A stretch of DNA of 64,000 nt from Brachycybe producta (Eukaryota > Arthropoda > Diplopoda > Playtdesmida > Andrognathidae), in assembly GCA_036925085.1 (NCBI GenBank), contig JAUPFP010000013.1, positions 2,622,155-2,686,154 on the forward strand, written 5' to 3'. A program made the position numbers and the translations under genes. Each line of letters begins with the position of its first letter. Position 1 is the first letter of the stretch. The notes below the pieces were generated by a model that saw nothing but the letters and a program-made list of their open reading frames with translations, was not told the origin of the DNA and searched no databases. Of the stretch, positions 48,542 through 61,740 are shown one piece after another.

Positions 48542-51289
48542 GTCCACATACATGTATGTCTGAGCTAAATTCATTAAAAAACTCCAGTTTTCAAACGTTT
48601 AGTTGCATTTAAAAAACAACAAGTTTTAATAAAACTAAAATTAAATCTTTTTTATATAAAAAAAAAGTAATAAGATTTATTTTTATTCATATCTCAGACT
48701 TGTAAATCAATAAATTACATTTAGTAAACAAAACAACAAAAAAAGAAATGTGTGAAGATAAGAACGAAAATTAAACAAAAAGAAAAACATTTCCACCTCA
48801 ATTATATTGGCAATCAATTTCATTGAGGTTAAAAACGAAATCCTTTTGTCTATATAAAATGTGAAAAGGTTAATGTGATTCGAGGATTTAAATGAATTTA
48901 AATAATAGATATAGGGCTCGCCTACTATTTACCCCACTATCTATCTCTACACAAATGTTCCCTATATACGTGTTTTTTTCTTCCTCTGTTTGCAACTTTT
49001 ATCTCTCGTTCGCTTCTTTTAACTTTTCATTCTCTGCTGCATTTTCGTCAAAGTAAATTGGTGATGATGGATGAAAGTATGGAATTATGCTGACAATAAA
49101 TATATACACATGTCTAGACCTTTCTGCCTTTATATTTATATTTATGCATTTATAAAAAAAGGACCTTTTTATACCACTCGATAATACTCAATTTTTGTTT
49201 TTTGGCATTTTTTTTTCGAGAGAGAGAGAGTAAAAACAAAATTGTGTAGGTTGAAAACGTGCATGTCATGAATTCATCATAGTAAAACTTCGACAAGGGG
49301 ATATTTTTTTGTTTTAAAAAAAAAAAGTAAATTTTAGTAGCTGACATTTTGGCCATACATTTTTTTTTTGGTTCTCAGAGGCTCAGATATAAATTGAAGT
49401 TTTTTTTTGGTAAATTCTTCTTTTAGGCAATCTCTCGTTTTTGTTTCTCAAAATTAGTGTAAAAACTATTTTGATCGGGAAAAAAACAAACATAAAATTG
49501 AACGTGAGTTGTAAGCTTCGTACTTTTAAAAAGTTTTTTTATTTAAAAAAAAAATAAGTATCCGATGAACTTTTTTTAAAAAAATAAACAAACAACCAAA
49601 CTAATGTTAACAGTGATTGCCTACTTCAAGGGGAAAATACTGTTATGTATTTTTCCGTGACGTAAACACCCTTCTTCTATTTTATATAAAAGAAGTGCTA
49701 TTATGTCGTAGCCTTTTGGTTGCTTAGAAACACAACTCAAGATATATATTTTTAAAATAGAAAAAAAAGGGACTGGTATTTGAGGTTTTCAATGGTGGAT
49801 CAGCTAGTATATAAGAACCACGCCTTTCCTAATTGGCTTATCAGTTTGTTATTGATTGCCCCTTTGAAAATCTGAACTGCTTCAACACAAGTATATTTTT
49901 TTCCAATCTACTATCATTGAATTAGATTTTTTTTGAAAAGATAATATGATACAATAGATAATAAGATATTTTTACAAACTAGTATTATGGATTTGATTTT
50001 GTTTTGATTACTATTATCGATTAACATTATGATGCATTTGTTTTTAGTCCATTGAGATACTTAACCTTTTTTTTTAGAATAAGAAACTTTTAAAAGAAAT
50101 TCAAAGTTTACTAAAAAAGATATTTTTAACACCTGTTTTACGAACACTAAAGATAAACGGAAAGCGTGTTAAAAACTTGAACAGTAGTTGAATCACTTAA
50201 TAAAAATTCTTGTTGGTATTTTTTAAAATAAGTGTGTCTACACAAATTTTAAAAAAAATATCGTCTGCTTAAAGTTGGGTAATTATCGAGCTGACGTAAA
50301 AAAAGCTCATTTTAAAAGATATCAACATAGAAATTTATACCCATAAATGGATTGATCTGGCCTTTATGTTTTTTTTTTTCATTTTGCTTTCCTGGAAGAT
50401 TTTGTAAAATGATTATTTTTTCACTCTTATCGTTCAGGTTATATTTATCAAAATCGCAAAATTAGAAATACAATTATTGCATTTCATTGTTTGTATTTTA
50501 TAAAAAAAATTAACGATTTTCTTCTGAAAAAAAATAAACTTAATAAGATAAAATTGCTTTCATTTCATTTATTACTTTCAAAACATTAATTATTCGGTAA
50601 AGATTCCAAAAAAAAATGTTTGATAATGTTAAAAAATGTTTTGATCATTTGACTCATTTTAAAATTACTATAAATAAAATTATTGAAAATATGATTGCAT
50701 TTCTTTCCTTATCTTATTTCAAATAAACTTTAAACTTATTTTCCTTCAAAAAAACAGCTTAAGGGTAAAATTACCTCGGGTTACATCTTAATATGTGTAA
50801 GCTTGTGTTTGTTTTTTTCTTCTAGTTTTTTTCTTTAAAAGAAGTCAAGCGACTGCAGTAATGTTACTAGAATACGATAAAAAATCATCAATTACTTGGT
50901 TAAAAAAGAAGCCACAGTTGTGTTTCTTGTTCTATCACTGCCCACTGATTGCTTCTGTTGTATATATTTCAATAGAACTGTACTAAAAAACAAAACAAAA
51001 ACATATATATATATATATATGTGTTTTTCTTATTTTGGTCAAGAACATTGTAGATACAAAAAAAACCATCACAATTCAACCATAAACAAAGAAAAAGAAG
51101 AAAACAGAAAATAAAGACAGTAATTGATGTATTCAATTATAACGATGTATAGCTGCAACAAGTAGAACTTAGACAAGATTAGCTGAATGCAATTGCTTGT
51201 TACAACACCCACTTCTGACTAAGACTTAACCCCTATTGTAATAGATTTTTTTTCTACTGACATCGGTCAGTTTTCCATTGACCAGTAGG

Positions 51290-51290
51290 C

Positions 51291-51331
<41 letters not shown>
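51290..51331 (+). repeat. (AGT)n microsatellite
   Basis: About 14 AGT units. A related GTA/CTA run lies at 62394-62425 and an ATC/GTC run at 62601-62633. Confidence 0.9.
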
Positions 51332-51694
51332 CCAACTACAGTCAATCCGTTATAATGTTGTTATTAGATCTACAACACAAGTATGTTGTTTTGGCCCCTC
51401 AAAGAAAGAAAATGGCGATAAATCCGATTGTGTGTGTATGCCACAATTCAAGTGACAAATGTCACATTTCTACAAAATGTCCAACTAGAATGTGGTTCTA
51501 ATTTGAAGTTCATTATTACAGATGGTAGATAAAAGAACACATTTAATGTTACATATAATTATTAATTAATGTCTATCAAATGCAAACAAAATCGAATATA
51601 AAGAAATTAAATGTGATTTACAAATTACAATATATTGTAAATGAATCACGTACAAATAGTGTCATACTGATACCATTGTTGGTATGTTTGTTAT

Positions 51695-52105
51695 GCCTCG
51701 TTTTCACTACAAAAAAAATAACTGCAGTTAAAAATTTACCACAGTTAATTTTCCACTGGAAACAAATGTGGTTACAATAACCATTTTTAAATTTCTGAAA
51801 AATACAGTTAACTCAACTGCATTGACATAATGTGGTTAACCACGTTATTGAATGGTTAACTACGTTACTTCATGTGTTCAAACAAATCTAGCCTACAACA
51901 ACATGTCGGACAGTGAGAGTAATCAATTTTTGACTGAATCAAAGATGAATATTTCACGAAAATGCACATGTGTTGAATAGGAAGTGAAACGAAACAGGAA
52001 GTGACACAATATTACTTGAAAAATGAAACACATAAGTACCACTTCTAGTTTGTTTGAAGTTAACTATAACCTTGGTTATGTAATTGCAGTTCACTTTTAT
52101 AGTTT
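51695..52105. mobile_element. CCTCGTTTTCAC-TIR element, second copy
   Basis: Shares AGTTAATTTTC, GTGGAAACAAATGTGGTTAC-like and TCAATTTTTGACTGAATGAA-like interior segments with 9533-9953. The right terminus is decayed. Confidence 0.7.
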
Positions 52106-52956
52106 CTAAAAAAGACTTTCCAGTTTGTTCTTAAATTTTTTTGTTCAAAATACTGTCCTTAAAATTGTTTTAAAAAAAAAACTTGAGTAAATTGAGTTTT
52201 AGAATTTCGTTTTTTTTATTACCGACTAACAAAGTAGAAATAAAAACTGTCTTTTTGTAATTACTAATTTTGTCAAGTTTGTTTTGAAGTCGGATCTTTT
52301 TTTTTGTCAGATTTTTATTATCTTCTATAAACTTTTTTAATAAATAGTTACCATAACTCTTAGTAGTTTTTACTTATGTTATTTTATTCAGTTGGCTTGT
52401 TCTGAATATAATAATAATAACTCTCTGAATTTAGAAAACATCTCCACAAACGATTCTTTTACATTCTCAAACGCTTTTTATGCCCCAACCAATGTATATA
52501 AGCATGTAATTTAGGACCCCCATATACCCTGCAGTTAGTCGATGAATACAAACACTTTCTTTTTTTCGTTAGATATTTTTATCATTTGTTAGCACACACA
52601 CACACACAGGATGAACAACAAAAAAAAGTATTTTGTATTCTTTCAGCAACAAACATACTTAATACACTACAAAGATCAGACGCAGGTTTTCGTTTTTTTA
52701 TGAACCCCTCCCCCCTTACACACTTTCTCTTCTTTTTTTTGCACATTCTAAATGTACATAATAACATAGATTCATGGTGGAATATTTTCTCATTGACTGA
52801 AACCCACCCAGCCAGGCTTGTTTAAGGCTTATACTGTGACTTAAAAAAATGTGTATATATTACTGACAAAGTTAAAAATCAGTCATTCTACACATTCAAT
52901 AGTCAATGTGTGCACAATAGTGACAAATTTTAATACACATTTTGCTTGACTTTAAA

Positions 52957-53985
52957 GCCTCGTTTTCACGATGATAGTTTTAACGATAGTTGCTAATAGA
53001 GACCTACATTGAGTAAAAAAAGTTGAAGCCCAGCCCAGCCCATGAGACTTTATGCTGGGCCCAGCCCATGAGGCCCACCACGCCCATGGGCCTTTAACAT
53101 AAATGCCGATCCAAGCCCAGCCCAGCCCAAAAGTACATCATCCCATGGGCTTTGTGTAGGTCTCTAATTCCCACACTAAATGGTTCACAACTTCGCATGC
53201 TTACCAAGAAAAGAAACTGCCCCATTAACTGCTTTAATATGTTTATTTTATTGATTGGTCAGTGAGGAATATGTTATACTTTTATTAATGTGTGAAATAA
53301 TATGTGGTTCAGTTCTATACATTTGTAAAGAACCCCAGAAGAGAAATGATGAAACACCTTCCAAACCCGTGATGCCCACAAAGGCCACCAAACCCACGAG
53401 GCCCACAAAGCCCATCAGGCCCACGAAGCCCACAAAGCCCATCAGACCCACGAAGCCCACAAAGCCCATCAGACCCACGAAGCCCACAAAGCCCACCAGG
53501 CCACGGGCCTTTAATATAAAAATGCCGGCCCAGTCCCATGGGCCTTATGCAGGTCTCTAGTCGCTTTTATGACAGTAACTATTGTGAGAACTATCATCGT
53601 GCAGACCACATGATAGTCACTATCACACTATCTCGTTTGACTAGATAGTTGGTAGTACTATTGCGACAGTGATAGTAACTATCATGATTACTATTACCGT
53701 GCATACAAAACTGTCGCAATAGTTATAGTCGTGGAGTGACCACTTGTAGGGAAATATTCACTTTGTAGGGAAATTTGACTTCTGGAGGGAGAGGCAACAC
53801 TGTTGTTGACTCAAAACACATTTCTTAACTGCTGGTGTGTGTGTTTTGTGCTGTCAAACGTCACTGTCATGACAAAACTATCACGTTACTTCAAGACGTG
53901 TAGACAGTTGCTATCATGAGAGTGAACTATCACAACGTTCATGACAGCTACTCTCATGAAAGAACTTTCGCCATGAAAACAAGGC
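52957..53985. mobile_element. GCCTCGTTTTCA-TIR element with TTAAA duplication, carrying a nested insertion
   Basis: GCCTCGTTTTCACG is mirrored by CATGAAAACAAGGC, and TTAAA flanks both ends (52952-52956, 53986-53990). The interior has repeated palindromic ATGATAGTTACTATCA-type motifs. A GCCCAC-rich element (52997-53559) is inserted near the left end. Confidence 0.75.
52997..53559. mobile_element. GCCCAC-rich hAT-like element nested in 52957-53985
   Basis: TAGAGACCTACAT start and TGCAGGTCTCTA end. Flanks GTTGCTAA and GTCGCTTT agree at 5 of 8 positions, possibly a decayed duplication. The right block has expanded 27-bp repeats (GCCCATCAG, GCCCACGAA, GCCCACAAA) that create a spurious collagen-like open frame. 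Confidence 0.7.
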
Positions 53986-54498
53986 TTAAAGGCCTGTGGC
54001 ATCCCACATACTATAAAAAGAGAAGTTAACTTTATAAACCTAACTTTAAGAGTTGGTTTTAAAGTGTAAACACGCCCCCAAGCTGTAGTTATTCCTTTTT
54101 GAGTTACACATTGTTGGGCTGCAACATTTGTTAAAGGTAAATGCATGTATTCTGATGGTAACCCACATGCTCGTGAACTTCAGTGAGAATTAGTAACAAA
54201 CTGTGGAGCTGTGCAAAGCCCTTGCCCTTCTTGAATGTTTGCTAGCTTCAGAGAACAGAGCATTGTTTAGATGGCATTCTTACTATGTATATAAGAAGAC
54301 ATTGCCATCCAAAACTTACTAAAGAAATAAAAAGCTAGAACTGACGGATACGCGCGTGGCCTTTCTTTCCCAATGTGTTTTAGACTATAGAATTCTTTGT
54401 TTAAGGGCGAATTCAATTGGACTGTTGTTTAAAATATTGTCAAAATAACATAAAATTATCTGTATTGCCAGATGGCTTATAAGCTGATTGCACGCGTA

Positions 54499-54800
54499 CT
54501 GAATCGAATCGAATTGAATTATTCTATCTTTCAAGAGCAAAATTGAGAGAAACTTGAAAGCATTTTAGAAACTAGAAGCGTATCTTAATCACTTAAGGGG
54601 TATTTCCATGTTGATATATTTTAAATAAGCTTTTTATGTTGAGTTTGAAAATGACCAAGCGATATTTCTTTGAAATTATTTCTATAAAAAAGTTTATGTT
54701 GAAAGTTCTTAATGGATTCATCTACAGTTATAGTTTCTGACACATTTTCATTTTCTAACTTGGTGTTGCTTTTGAAAAGGAGGATAACAAAAATTCGTAA
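54499..54800. mobile_element. Foldback MITE family A copy
   Basis: AAACTAGAAGCGTATCTTAATC and TTTCCATGTTGATATATTTT on the left; GATTCATCTACAGTTATAGT on the right. A separate family A terminus lies at 54046-54130 (TTGGTTTTAAAGTGTAAACA). Confidence 0.6.
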
Positions 54801-56084
54801 ATCATCCTTTTTATGAAGATGGCTCCATGGAAAACTACTTGTGTAAATGCAAGATAGATGGCGCCTGCAACCGCCATAGAGGTGGCAAACTACACTCGTC
54901 GCCAATTAGTTGAAATCGAATGCAGCCTTAGTTCTAAAAGCGTCCAAAACAACACGTAACAAACGTATACCCAGAACACAATATAAGTGAAGAGAGCACA
55001 CGTGTAGAAATAGCGACCCACAATTAAAAGTTAGCCACGTGAAAAAAAGGGAAGATGAGTCAAGAGTTGAAGAGTGTGTCAGTACATTTCCTATGTGAGG
55101 AGGGCTAGTGGCGCCATCTAACGCTACAGAGACAAAATAAATAATCTACTTGCATTTTTAAGGCAGAATTTAAAATATAAAATTAAGATAAAAGCGGGCT
55201 TCTAAAAATACATCGTCCAAAAAAAGGTGCTTCTACCCACCATAAGGAGACATTTGCTTCAACACTCATGAATGTGTTAGTAGATTATTTTTTTTTAGAG
55301 AAAAAAATATTTAATCGCCTTATTGTAGATTCTTTGGTGTGCCACTTACTATAAATGTATCATGTAGGTGTGTTATAATAAATTACAGTAAAATATATTT
55401 TGTATTCATTGACTCCTCTCTCTCTCCCCCTCCCTCCCTCTAGTGTATTCAGTTGACATTTGTGTAGGTGTTGATATTATAGCAAGATAGTGGCGGACTT
55501 TTATATATGTATTTTGTAAAAGACAGAAAACACAATAAAAAGTTCTATTTTTAAACACAACTAGAACCTAATATTTTTCAATATGATTTTTTTTTTAGTC
55601 TGCTGTTCATTCTCTGTGTTGAGTCAGTCTTAAAGCAACATGATGATGAAGAAGAAGGAAAAAAAAACCATGTTACCAAAAATAGCATCAGTAATAAGCT
55701 CTTCTTGTACATACACTATTTATTATGAATGTTTGTATAAGCGAACCCCAAAAGTTGATTCTATACTTAAGTGTGGGCGAGAGAGAAAGAGAGAGAGAGA
55801 AAAAAAAAAAGAGTCGGAGACGGATTTTGTAAAATTTGAGTTCAATCTCTGTCCCTTCTTCCTCTTCCGTAGAAAATAAAAAATGATATTCTTATGAAAA
55901 ATAAACGAATGTTAGCTAATTTATTATTCGTAGCCATGCCCCGTTCATTTAATACTGAAATTTAATATTATTCAGAAAGATAGAAAAGGGGTGAAAGTTA
56001 TAACATAATAATAATAATAATGAGGCACATTTTCAGCTCTGTGATTTAAAGGTTAAAATTCAAGAAGGAACCTTTAGGATTTTG

Positions 56085-56210
56085 GCACACAGGCGACTTT
56101 TCGGCGACAAAATAAAGTCGAAGGTTGCTGGGTTGTCGTTACGATGTACATTATTTTCTATGGAAAGACGCCAACGTTATTGGCACATAGTTACAAGTCA
56201 CCTGTTTGTT
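56085..56210. mobile_element. ACAGGCGACTTTT-TIR element, short copy
   Basis: ACACAGGCGACTTTTCGGCG at the left, ACAAGTCACCTGT at the right, about 126 bp. Confidence 0.6.
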
Positions 56211-57566
56211 AAGGTTAGTGTTATGACACTTTGATAAAGGCGAAAATAGTTTTTAGGCAATCTTAATGGAAAATGCAAAAAAAAAAAACGGGTCATTTTC
56301 AAACTGAACTATAAAATGTTAATTTTTTCAGATATTACCATGAAAAAACTTAACACGATCTTTTAGGTTCTAGTTTTGAAAACAATTTCAATTTTTTCAG
56401 ACTGTTGTTTCTATAAAAAAAAACCGTTTACTTGACGTTGTTCGTACAAACTTTACAAAAACGGCTTTGGAGCAGAGCCACTGCAGTGGCGCCGGTCGGG
56501 GAGTCAAAAGCGAAGTAAATATCTATTCAGCCACCTTAAGCACTGGAATTTCGACAGGAAACCGTTGAAAAAGGTTCCAACATTGCCTTAGTTTTGTGCA
56601 ATGTTATTGAACAGGTTTTAATATCTTCCAATCTTGTTCATAGAGTTCAAGTTGATGTTCACGTAAAATGTCTTCTTCTTGAATTTGAGCCTGAAATTCC
56701 ATGTTGTCGCCTGTTTCTTCGTTATTCCAATTTATAAATTTGATAGACAGTTTTTTTTAATATGTTAACATAAAGGGGTTTTGCAAAGTAAATTTGTTCG
56801 ATGACAGCTGCCCTTTTTTCTTCTTCTTCTTCATCATCATTTGGAAGTATTGTAAATGATGTGTGTAATTAGCTAACTAAGGAGCTTGCAATTAGTCTAA
56901 TTATTTTGAGCTTTGTATGTTTTAAATCTAAAAGGAAGATTTTGATTGGTGGTGGTGGTAAGTCTATATAGAAAAATATACATATGGAAACATTTCTTTA
57001 CTTGAGAAATACATTAACATGATGTTGAAAATTACTGACAATGTGGTTGGTTCATAGACTGACTTTAACAGTAATTATCTTCGTTAAAAAATTAGCAAAT
57101 TAGTGAGTGCCACTTAAAACCCTTCAAAAGGAATTTTAAAATACACTTTTGCCCCTGGTTTGAAGCAATCACTGGTAGCATTTTCTAAAGACAACAAAGA
57201 TATAATGTGATTATTTGTCATCTCAAAATTACTGGTTAAAAATGGTTATGTTGTCTTTTTTTTTCGATTATTCTAATTGGTCATTTAGAAATTGCTAACC
57301 GTCAGTTAATATTTTAGTATGCTTCCATGTACTGCAAAAAGTACCATTGCAATGTCCAGCATTATTAAAACTTTTTATGACAATTTAAGTATTCTTCATT
57401 TGCAAGGTGGGCCAACAACTGATAATGTCCAAACATTTAACATCTGGTTATTTTTATATTTTCATAAAGAATTTATTATTAAAAATATCAAGAAGTCATT
57501 CCACTTCATCTTAAGTGATTCATTTCGTTTTCTAGTTTTTAAAACACTTAAGTTTTTTTAATGACG

Positions 57567-57741
57567 AGGAAGAATCACACATGCTGAAAAACCATCAGAA
57601 AACAGAAATTTAAAATAAAAAATCAGAATATTTCTATGGTCCTTTGCATTGAATATATTACATTATATATTATTCTGTTAAATTCCTTTCAAATGTGACA
57701 TTCTCTGGGATTTTTTATTATGCATGTGTGCTTTTTCCCTA
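57567..57741. mobile_element. CACACATGC-TIR element
   Basis: Left AGGAAGAATCACACATGCTG, right TGCATGTGTGCTTTTTCCCT; about 175 bp. Confidence 0.7.
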
Positions 57742-58892
57742 ACTTTTGAAATGCAGAATAAGGTGAGCTCTTGATATTATAAATAAATTAGATAAAAACC
57801 TGTGAAATTCACATGGAACATGCATTTCACTTGTTTTTCTTTCAGGAACATGTATTTTTTTAGGCTCTGACCTCTACATTCAGGGAGTCCCTAAGCTCAA
57901 TGGACAACTGAGTCTATTGTTCCACTTAGCCCAGTGGAAGACTTAGCCCAATGGTCCACTAAGCCCAGTGATTCACTAAGTCTAGTTTTATATTATGTCA
58001 TTTATTTACTCTGATTTCAACACCACTTTTAAGTTTCTTCTAAAATTTAAATAATTCAACCATTGGTGTTGTGGTTGACAAATAGGTATTTTTTTTATTT
58101 TTGCTGGTTTTTTTACAGAAACAAATATTTGTTTATTTTTTAAGTTTTTACTTTAAGAAAAAAAAAACTTCAAAAAAATATGAGATCATATTTTTTTTTT
58201 ATTTATTTCTTAAATTTCTGATGGCCAAACATAGTTTTTGATGATAATACAATTTTTGTATTTTAATAATTTTATTAGAGCTTAGAATAAGATTCTGGTA
58301 TTAAAACGAAAATCGACGTTCTCAAATTGAAATAACTAAAGAGTGGACAATATTTAAAGTAAGATTTATTTAATATTGATAAAATAAAATGGCCCATGTC
58401 TACCAAAAAGGTTGGTCATTTCTACCACAAGTAAATAGGAAAAGAAAGATTCTTAAAGCTCCAACAAATGTCTTTCAGACTTTTGTTATTTTTCTTTCCA
58501 TCCGGAAATGTGGTTGCTATATATTAGATATAGGCTTAGCCTACTTTCACAATGACTGTCCAATAACATGGTTTTGCTGTTACAGATGCACGGTCTCAAG
58601 GCGACCAGGTCAATACATTAGAAAAATAGAAAAATCATATAGACTCTATATATCTATCTACAATATGGACATCCGCGACGAATTGAGTTTTTCGATTTGA
58701 ACCCCATTTCTTTTGTACAGAGAAGAATTGTTGGACCGATTGACTTAAATGTCTAAAATATTTACCGCAATCTTATGTGGAATTTTCTTTTATTTTTCTA
58801 TTTCATACAATAAAAGCCTAAATTAAATAAGAATAGTTTGTTTTTTCATTTGTAAACAACAGTTTTTTTTTTGTAATATTTATTATTACTAG

Positions 58893-59180
58893 GGCTCGGA
58901 TTTTTATGCAATATCAAGCAAATGTTTCTCAATTTGTGGCCCAAGTGCCAATTGTGAAGTAATCATCATCATCATTAGAACAACTGCAAATATGCTTCTT
59001 CTAATGAAAAAAAAGGCTGGTTAGAGGCTCAATTGTCTAGGTACTATGAGTTATCAACTAGAGTTCTAGCTGCTAACCAGGGTTTTTGATTTAGAAAAAC
59101 CGTAATTATTGGTTGATCTAATTGGGACTTGAGCCACAGATTGAGAAACATTTGCTTGATTTTTCATAAAAATCCGAGCC
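58893..59180. mobile_element. MITE with 48-bp terminal inverted repeats
   Basis: GGCTCGGATTTTTATG, then ATCAAGCAAATGTTTCTCAA, is mirrored at the right end with about five differences. 288 bp; the interior has an ATCATCATCATC run and a hairpin (GGCTGGTTAG, CTAACCAG). No second copy seen in the window. Confidence 0.8.
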
Positions 59181-59439
59181 TTACAGTTTTCTTATTTGAA
59201 AATTGAAAAGTATGGTCCTTTTTAGTTTCTTCCCATTTTGGTAAGTTCCACATGCATAAAAAAGCCAACTTAAATTATAATTTGTCTAATTTAATTTTAG
59301 AAATGAATTAAAATGATTAGGACCTTTGTTGATCTTTTCTGAGGGCTCCATAACAACCTGTAAATTCCTCTCAAGGAAATTAAATTGAATCAAGAAAAAT
59401 AAGTCATTTTTGTCAGAAAATAAGTCTTGTCTTTCAGGA

Positions 59440-59795
59440 TCAAATTTACAAAAGAAATTAGAAAGTGTTTTACAAATTAGAATGGCAGCTCCACTCACAC
59501 ATAAGATTATTTTCATGCTGATATTTTACAAAATTAATTTTTATAGACAAAAATTTATAAACATATTGTCTGCTTAAAGTTGAGGCATGACTCGCCGTTC
59601 ACACCGACATAAAAAAGCTTACTTTGAAAGATATCAATATGAAAATACCTTTAATTGATTGAGCTATCCTTCTAGTTAAAAAAAAAACATGGCAAGTTTC
59701 TATTAATTTTTATACCTAAAAGACAAATAACCAGAGTTGAAGAGGTGTTGTTTACACTTTAAAACCACCTGAACAATACGATTTTCAAGAACGCA
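59440..59795. mobile_element. Foldback MITE family A, best-preserved copy
   Basis: Left arm TTAGAATGGCAGCTCCACTC, right arm GATTGAGCTATCCTTCTAGT. The right terminus TGTTTACACTTTAAAACCAC is the exact inverse of the family end at 1572. About 355 bp, no ORF. Confidence 0.75.
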
Positions 59796-61170
59796 ATTTC
59801 TATCTTTAAATGAGGTATGACTGTAATATATTTAGACAATGTTAAGAGAGATTTGTCTTCAATGTTATAGTCTTATTGTCTTTTTTTTAAAACTGGTGTT
59901 CTCAATCATGTAGTGAAAGTTCTGTTTACAAAAGACCAAACACATTGTAAGAAATTATGCAACTGTTCTTTCCAAAAAAAAAAAATTTCGTGTGCTTTGT
60001 CGCGTACCATCGTCATCATCATCATCAACATTATTCTATCTTTCTGTTGAAGGACGACAACTATTGTTATGTGTCGTTTTTCCTTTTGTGTATTCCTTCT
60101 TTTATTTTGTATTTGAGTTGTACTTTACCTGTTTCCTTTATAGCCGCCAACATGTCACGTCAAAGGTTTTAGGTTTTAGTTAGACACATAGAGACACAGC
60201 CCATTCTTCTTAATCCTCTCTCTCTCTCTCGCTCTTTCTGTATGCCAAAAGGACCCTTTCTATATATATACAGTATATGTCTATGTGTGTCTATATCATT
60301 TTCGACACTTTTTTGTATCTCTTTTTTCTTTTCCATCACATTTTTCAAAAAAAAAAAACCGGATAGAATTATTGTGAGCCGATTAGTCAGGCCAACTTTT
60401 GTGTCTTTGTGTGTCTGTCTTTCTCTCTCTGTGTGTGTTCTTATAAGATGAAAAGAAACGAAGTTTATTCTTTCCTTATCTCTATGCTACCAGCTTTAGT
60501 TTTGAAAATGAAAATCTTGTCTTTTTTCTAACAAGAACACACATATATATGTTATGTTGAATTTTGTACCATGGAAAAATAAAATACATGTAGAACCAAA
60601 AAAAAAAATTGACTGTCTCAGTTTTAATCTACTCAGATGTAGACAAAAAAAGGACTTTTAAGGTCGTTCTTAAACGAGTGACTTCGTGTTTTGAGATGGA
60701 CTGCAAAAATGTGGTCGACTTCTGACATAAACTAACCATTTGAGTCGATTGCCAGTAGTTGGGAAGTGGTCCTAGTGTAGTTGAATGAATTGTAAAAAGT
60801 GTGTTCGTATGAAGTCGATTCGAGTAAGTCTGTTTTGGCCACATGCCGAACACTTTTTACAATCCATCTCGATCACTAAAAAAAAGTATCTCGTCTGTGA
60901 ACACCCTAAGGCAGTGATTCCTAAACGTTGTGCCTTAACACACTAGTGCTGTAAGTTTTGCTAGGTGTGCCGCAAAATTTTGGATGTTACATTGAATCTG
61001 TTAATATATTAACTTCATTGTAAAAAAGGTATTAGTTTTTGTACGTATGTCGCGGTTTCTTCAGGCCAAAAATACTGTGCCGTGCGCCCGTGACCGAAAG
61101 CAAAGGACCAAGTTTTAAATTCTTGCTATAACACTTAGTATCAGAACGAAAGTGTCCAAGTACAAAATAA

Positions 61171-61380
61171 CTAGTGGGGTAACCCGTCATAAATGACGTG
61201 GGTAACCCGTCATGTATGACGGGACATTCTAGTTTAACTATTTTATTCAAATACTGAAGGTCACTTAATGAAGGACGTTTCCTTCTCCCTTCTCCCCCAC
61301 TGCTCTCACATGTGTTTGCTTAAAGGTTTTTGTCCTCGTTCGTACAGCGTTACTTATAGACAGACAGAATTGGCTTAATA
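61171..61380 (-). mobile_element. Third Helitron-like copy with a duplicated terminal hairpin
   Basis: Ends TTACCCCACTAG then T on the minus strand. Two successive hairpin units (GTCATTTATGACGGG and CCCGTCATACATGACGGG) precede the end. Its other end (AGCGTTACTTATAGACAG) matches the 5' part of the 47750 copy. It lies directly next to the 61395 copy in the same orientation. Confidence 0.65.
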
Positions 61381-61394
61381 TATATATATATACA

Positions 61395-61740
61395 CTAGTG
61401 GGGTAACGTATCATAAATGACGGGAGCAAAATTCACAGGTAATTGTGCGCATGCGCTTCGTATGTTCCTTTTTTACTCCTTTCATTTCAATTTCAGTCAC
61501 CCCCTCCCACTTTTTCCCCCCTCCACGTTTTTCTCTTTCCCCTCCCCCTCTACACTTTCCAACCTTTTCCCCCTCTCCAATTTAATATCATGGGGTTCTT
61601 GGATGGGAAGTGTGCAACATATAGTTGACCTTGAGAAAAAACGCGGTTCATTCATTTAAATTTATATAAATTCCGACGTGCTTCAAGGTTTGTACATCGT
61701 TATTACAGATAGATACACACGCACACAGACCTGGCATAAT
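61395..61740 (-). mobile_element. Non-autonomous Helitron-like element, second copy
   Basis: Minus-strand 3' end at 61395: a decayed hairpin (CCCGTCATTTATGATACG), then TTACCCCA and CTAG followed by T. The interior matches 47800-48070 (GGTCAACTATATGTTGCAC, the purine-rich GGGGAAAAGGTTGGAAAGTG stretch). No coding capacity; the plus-strand frames here are simple-sequence shadows. Confidence 0.75.

Noticed and set aside
53248..53560. Collagen-like or Pro/Thr/Lys-rich open frames
   Set aside because: Created by GCCCAC-type tandem repeats inside a transposon; the same DNA is open on both strands and in several copies.
58389..58700. 103-residue open frame (MAHVYQKGWSFLPQ)
   Set aside because: No recognised domain or family, no clear splice or promoter support; AT-rich chance frame cannot be excluded.
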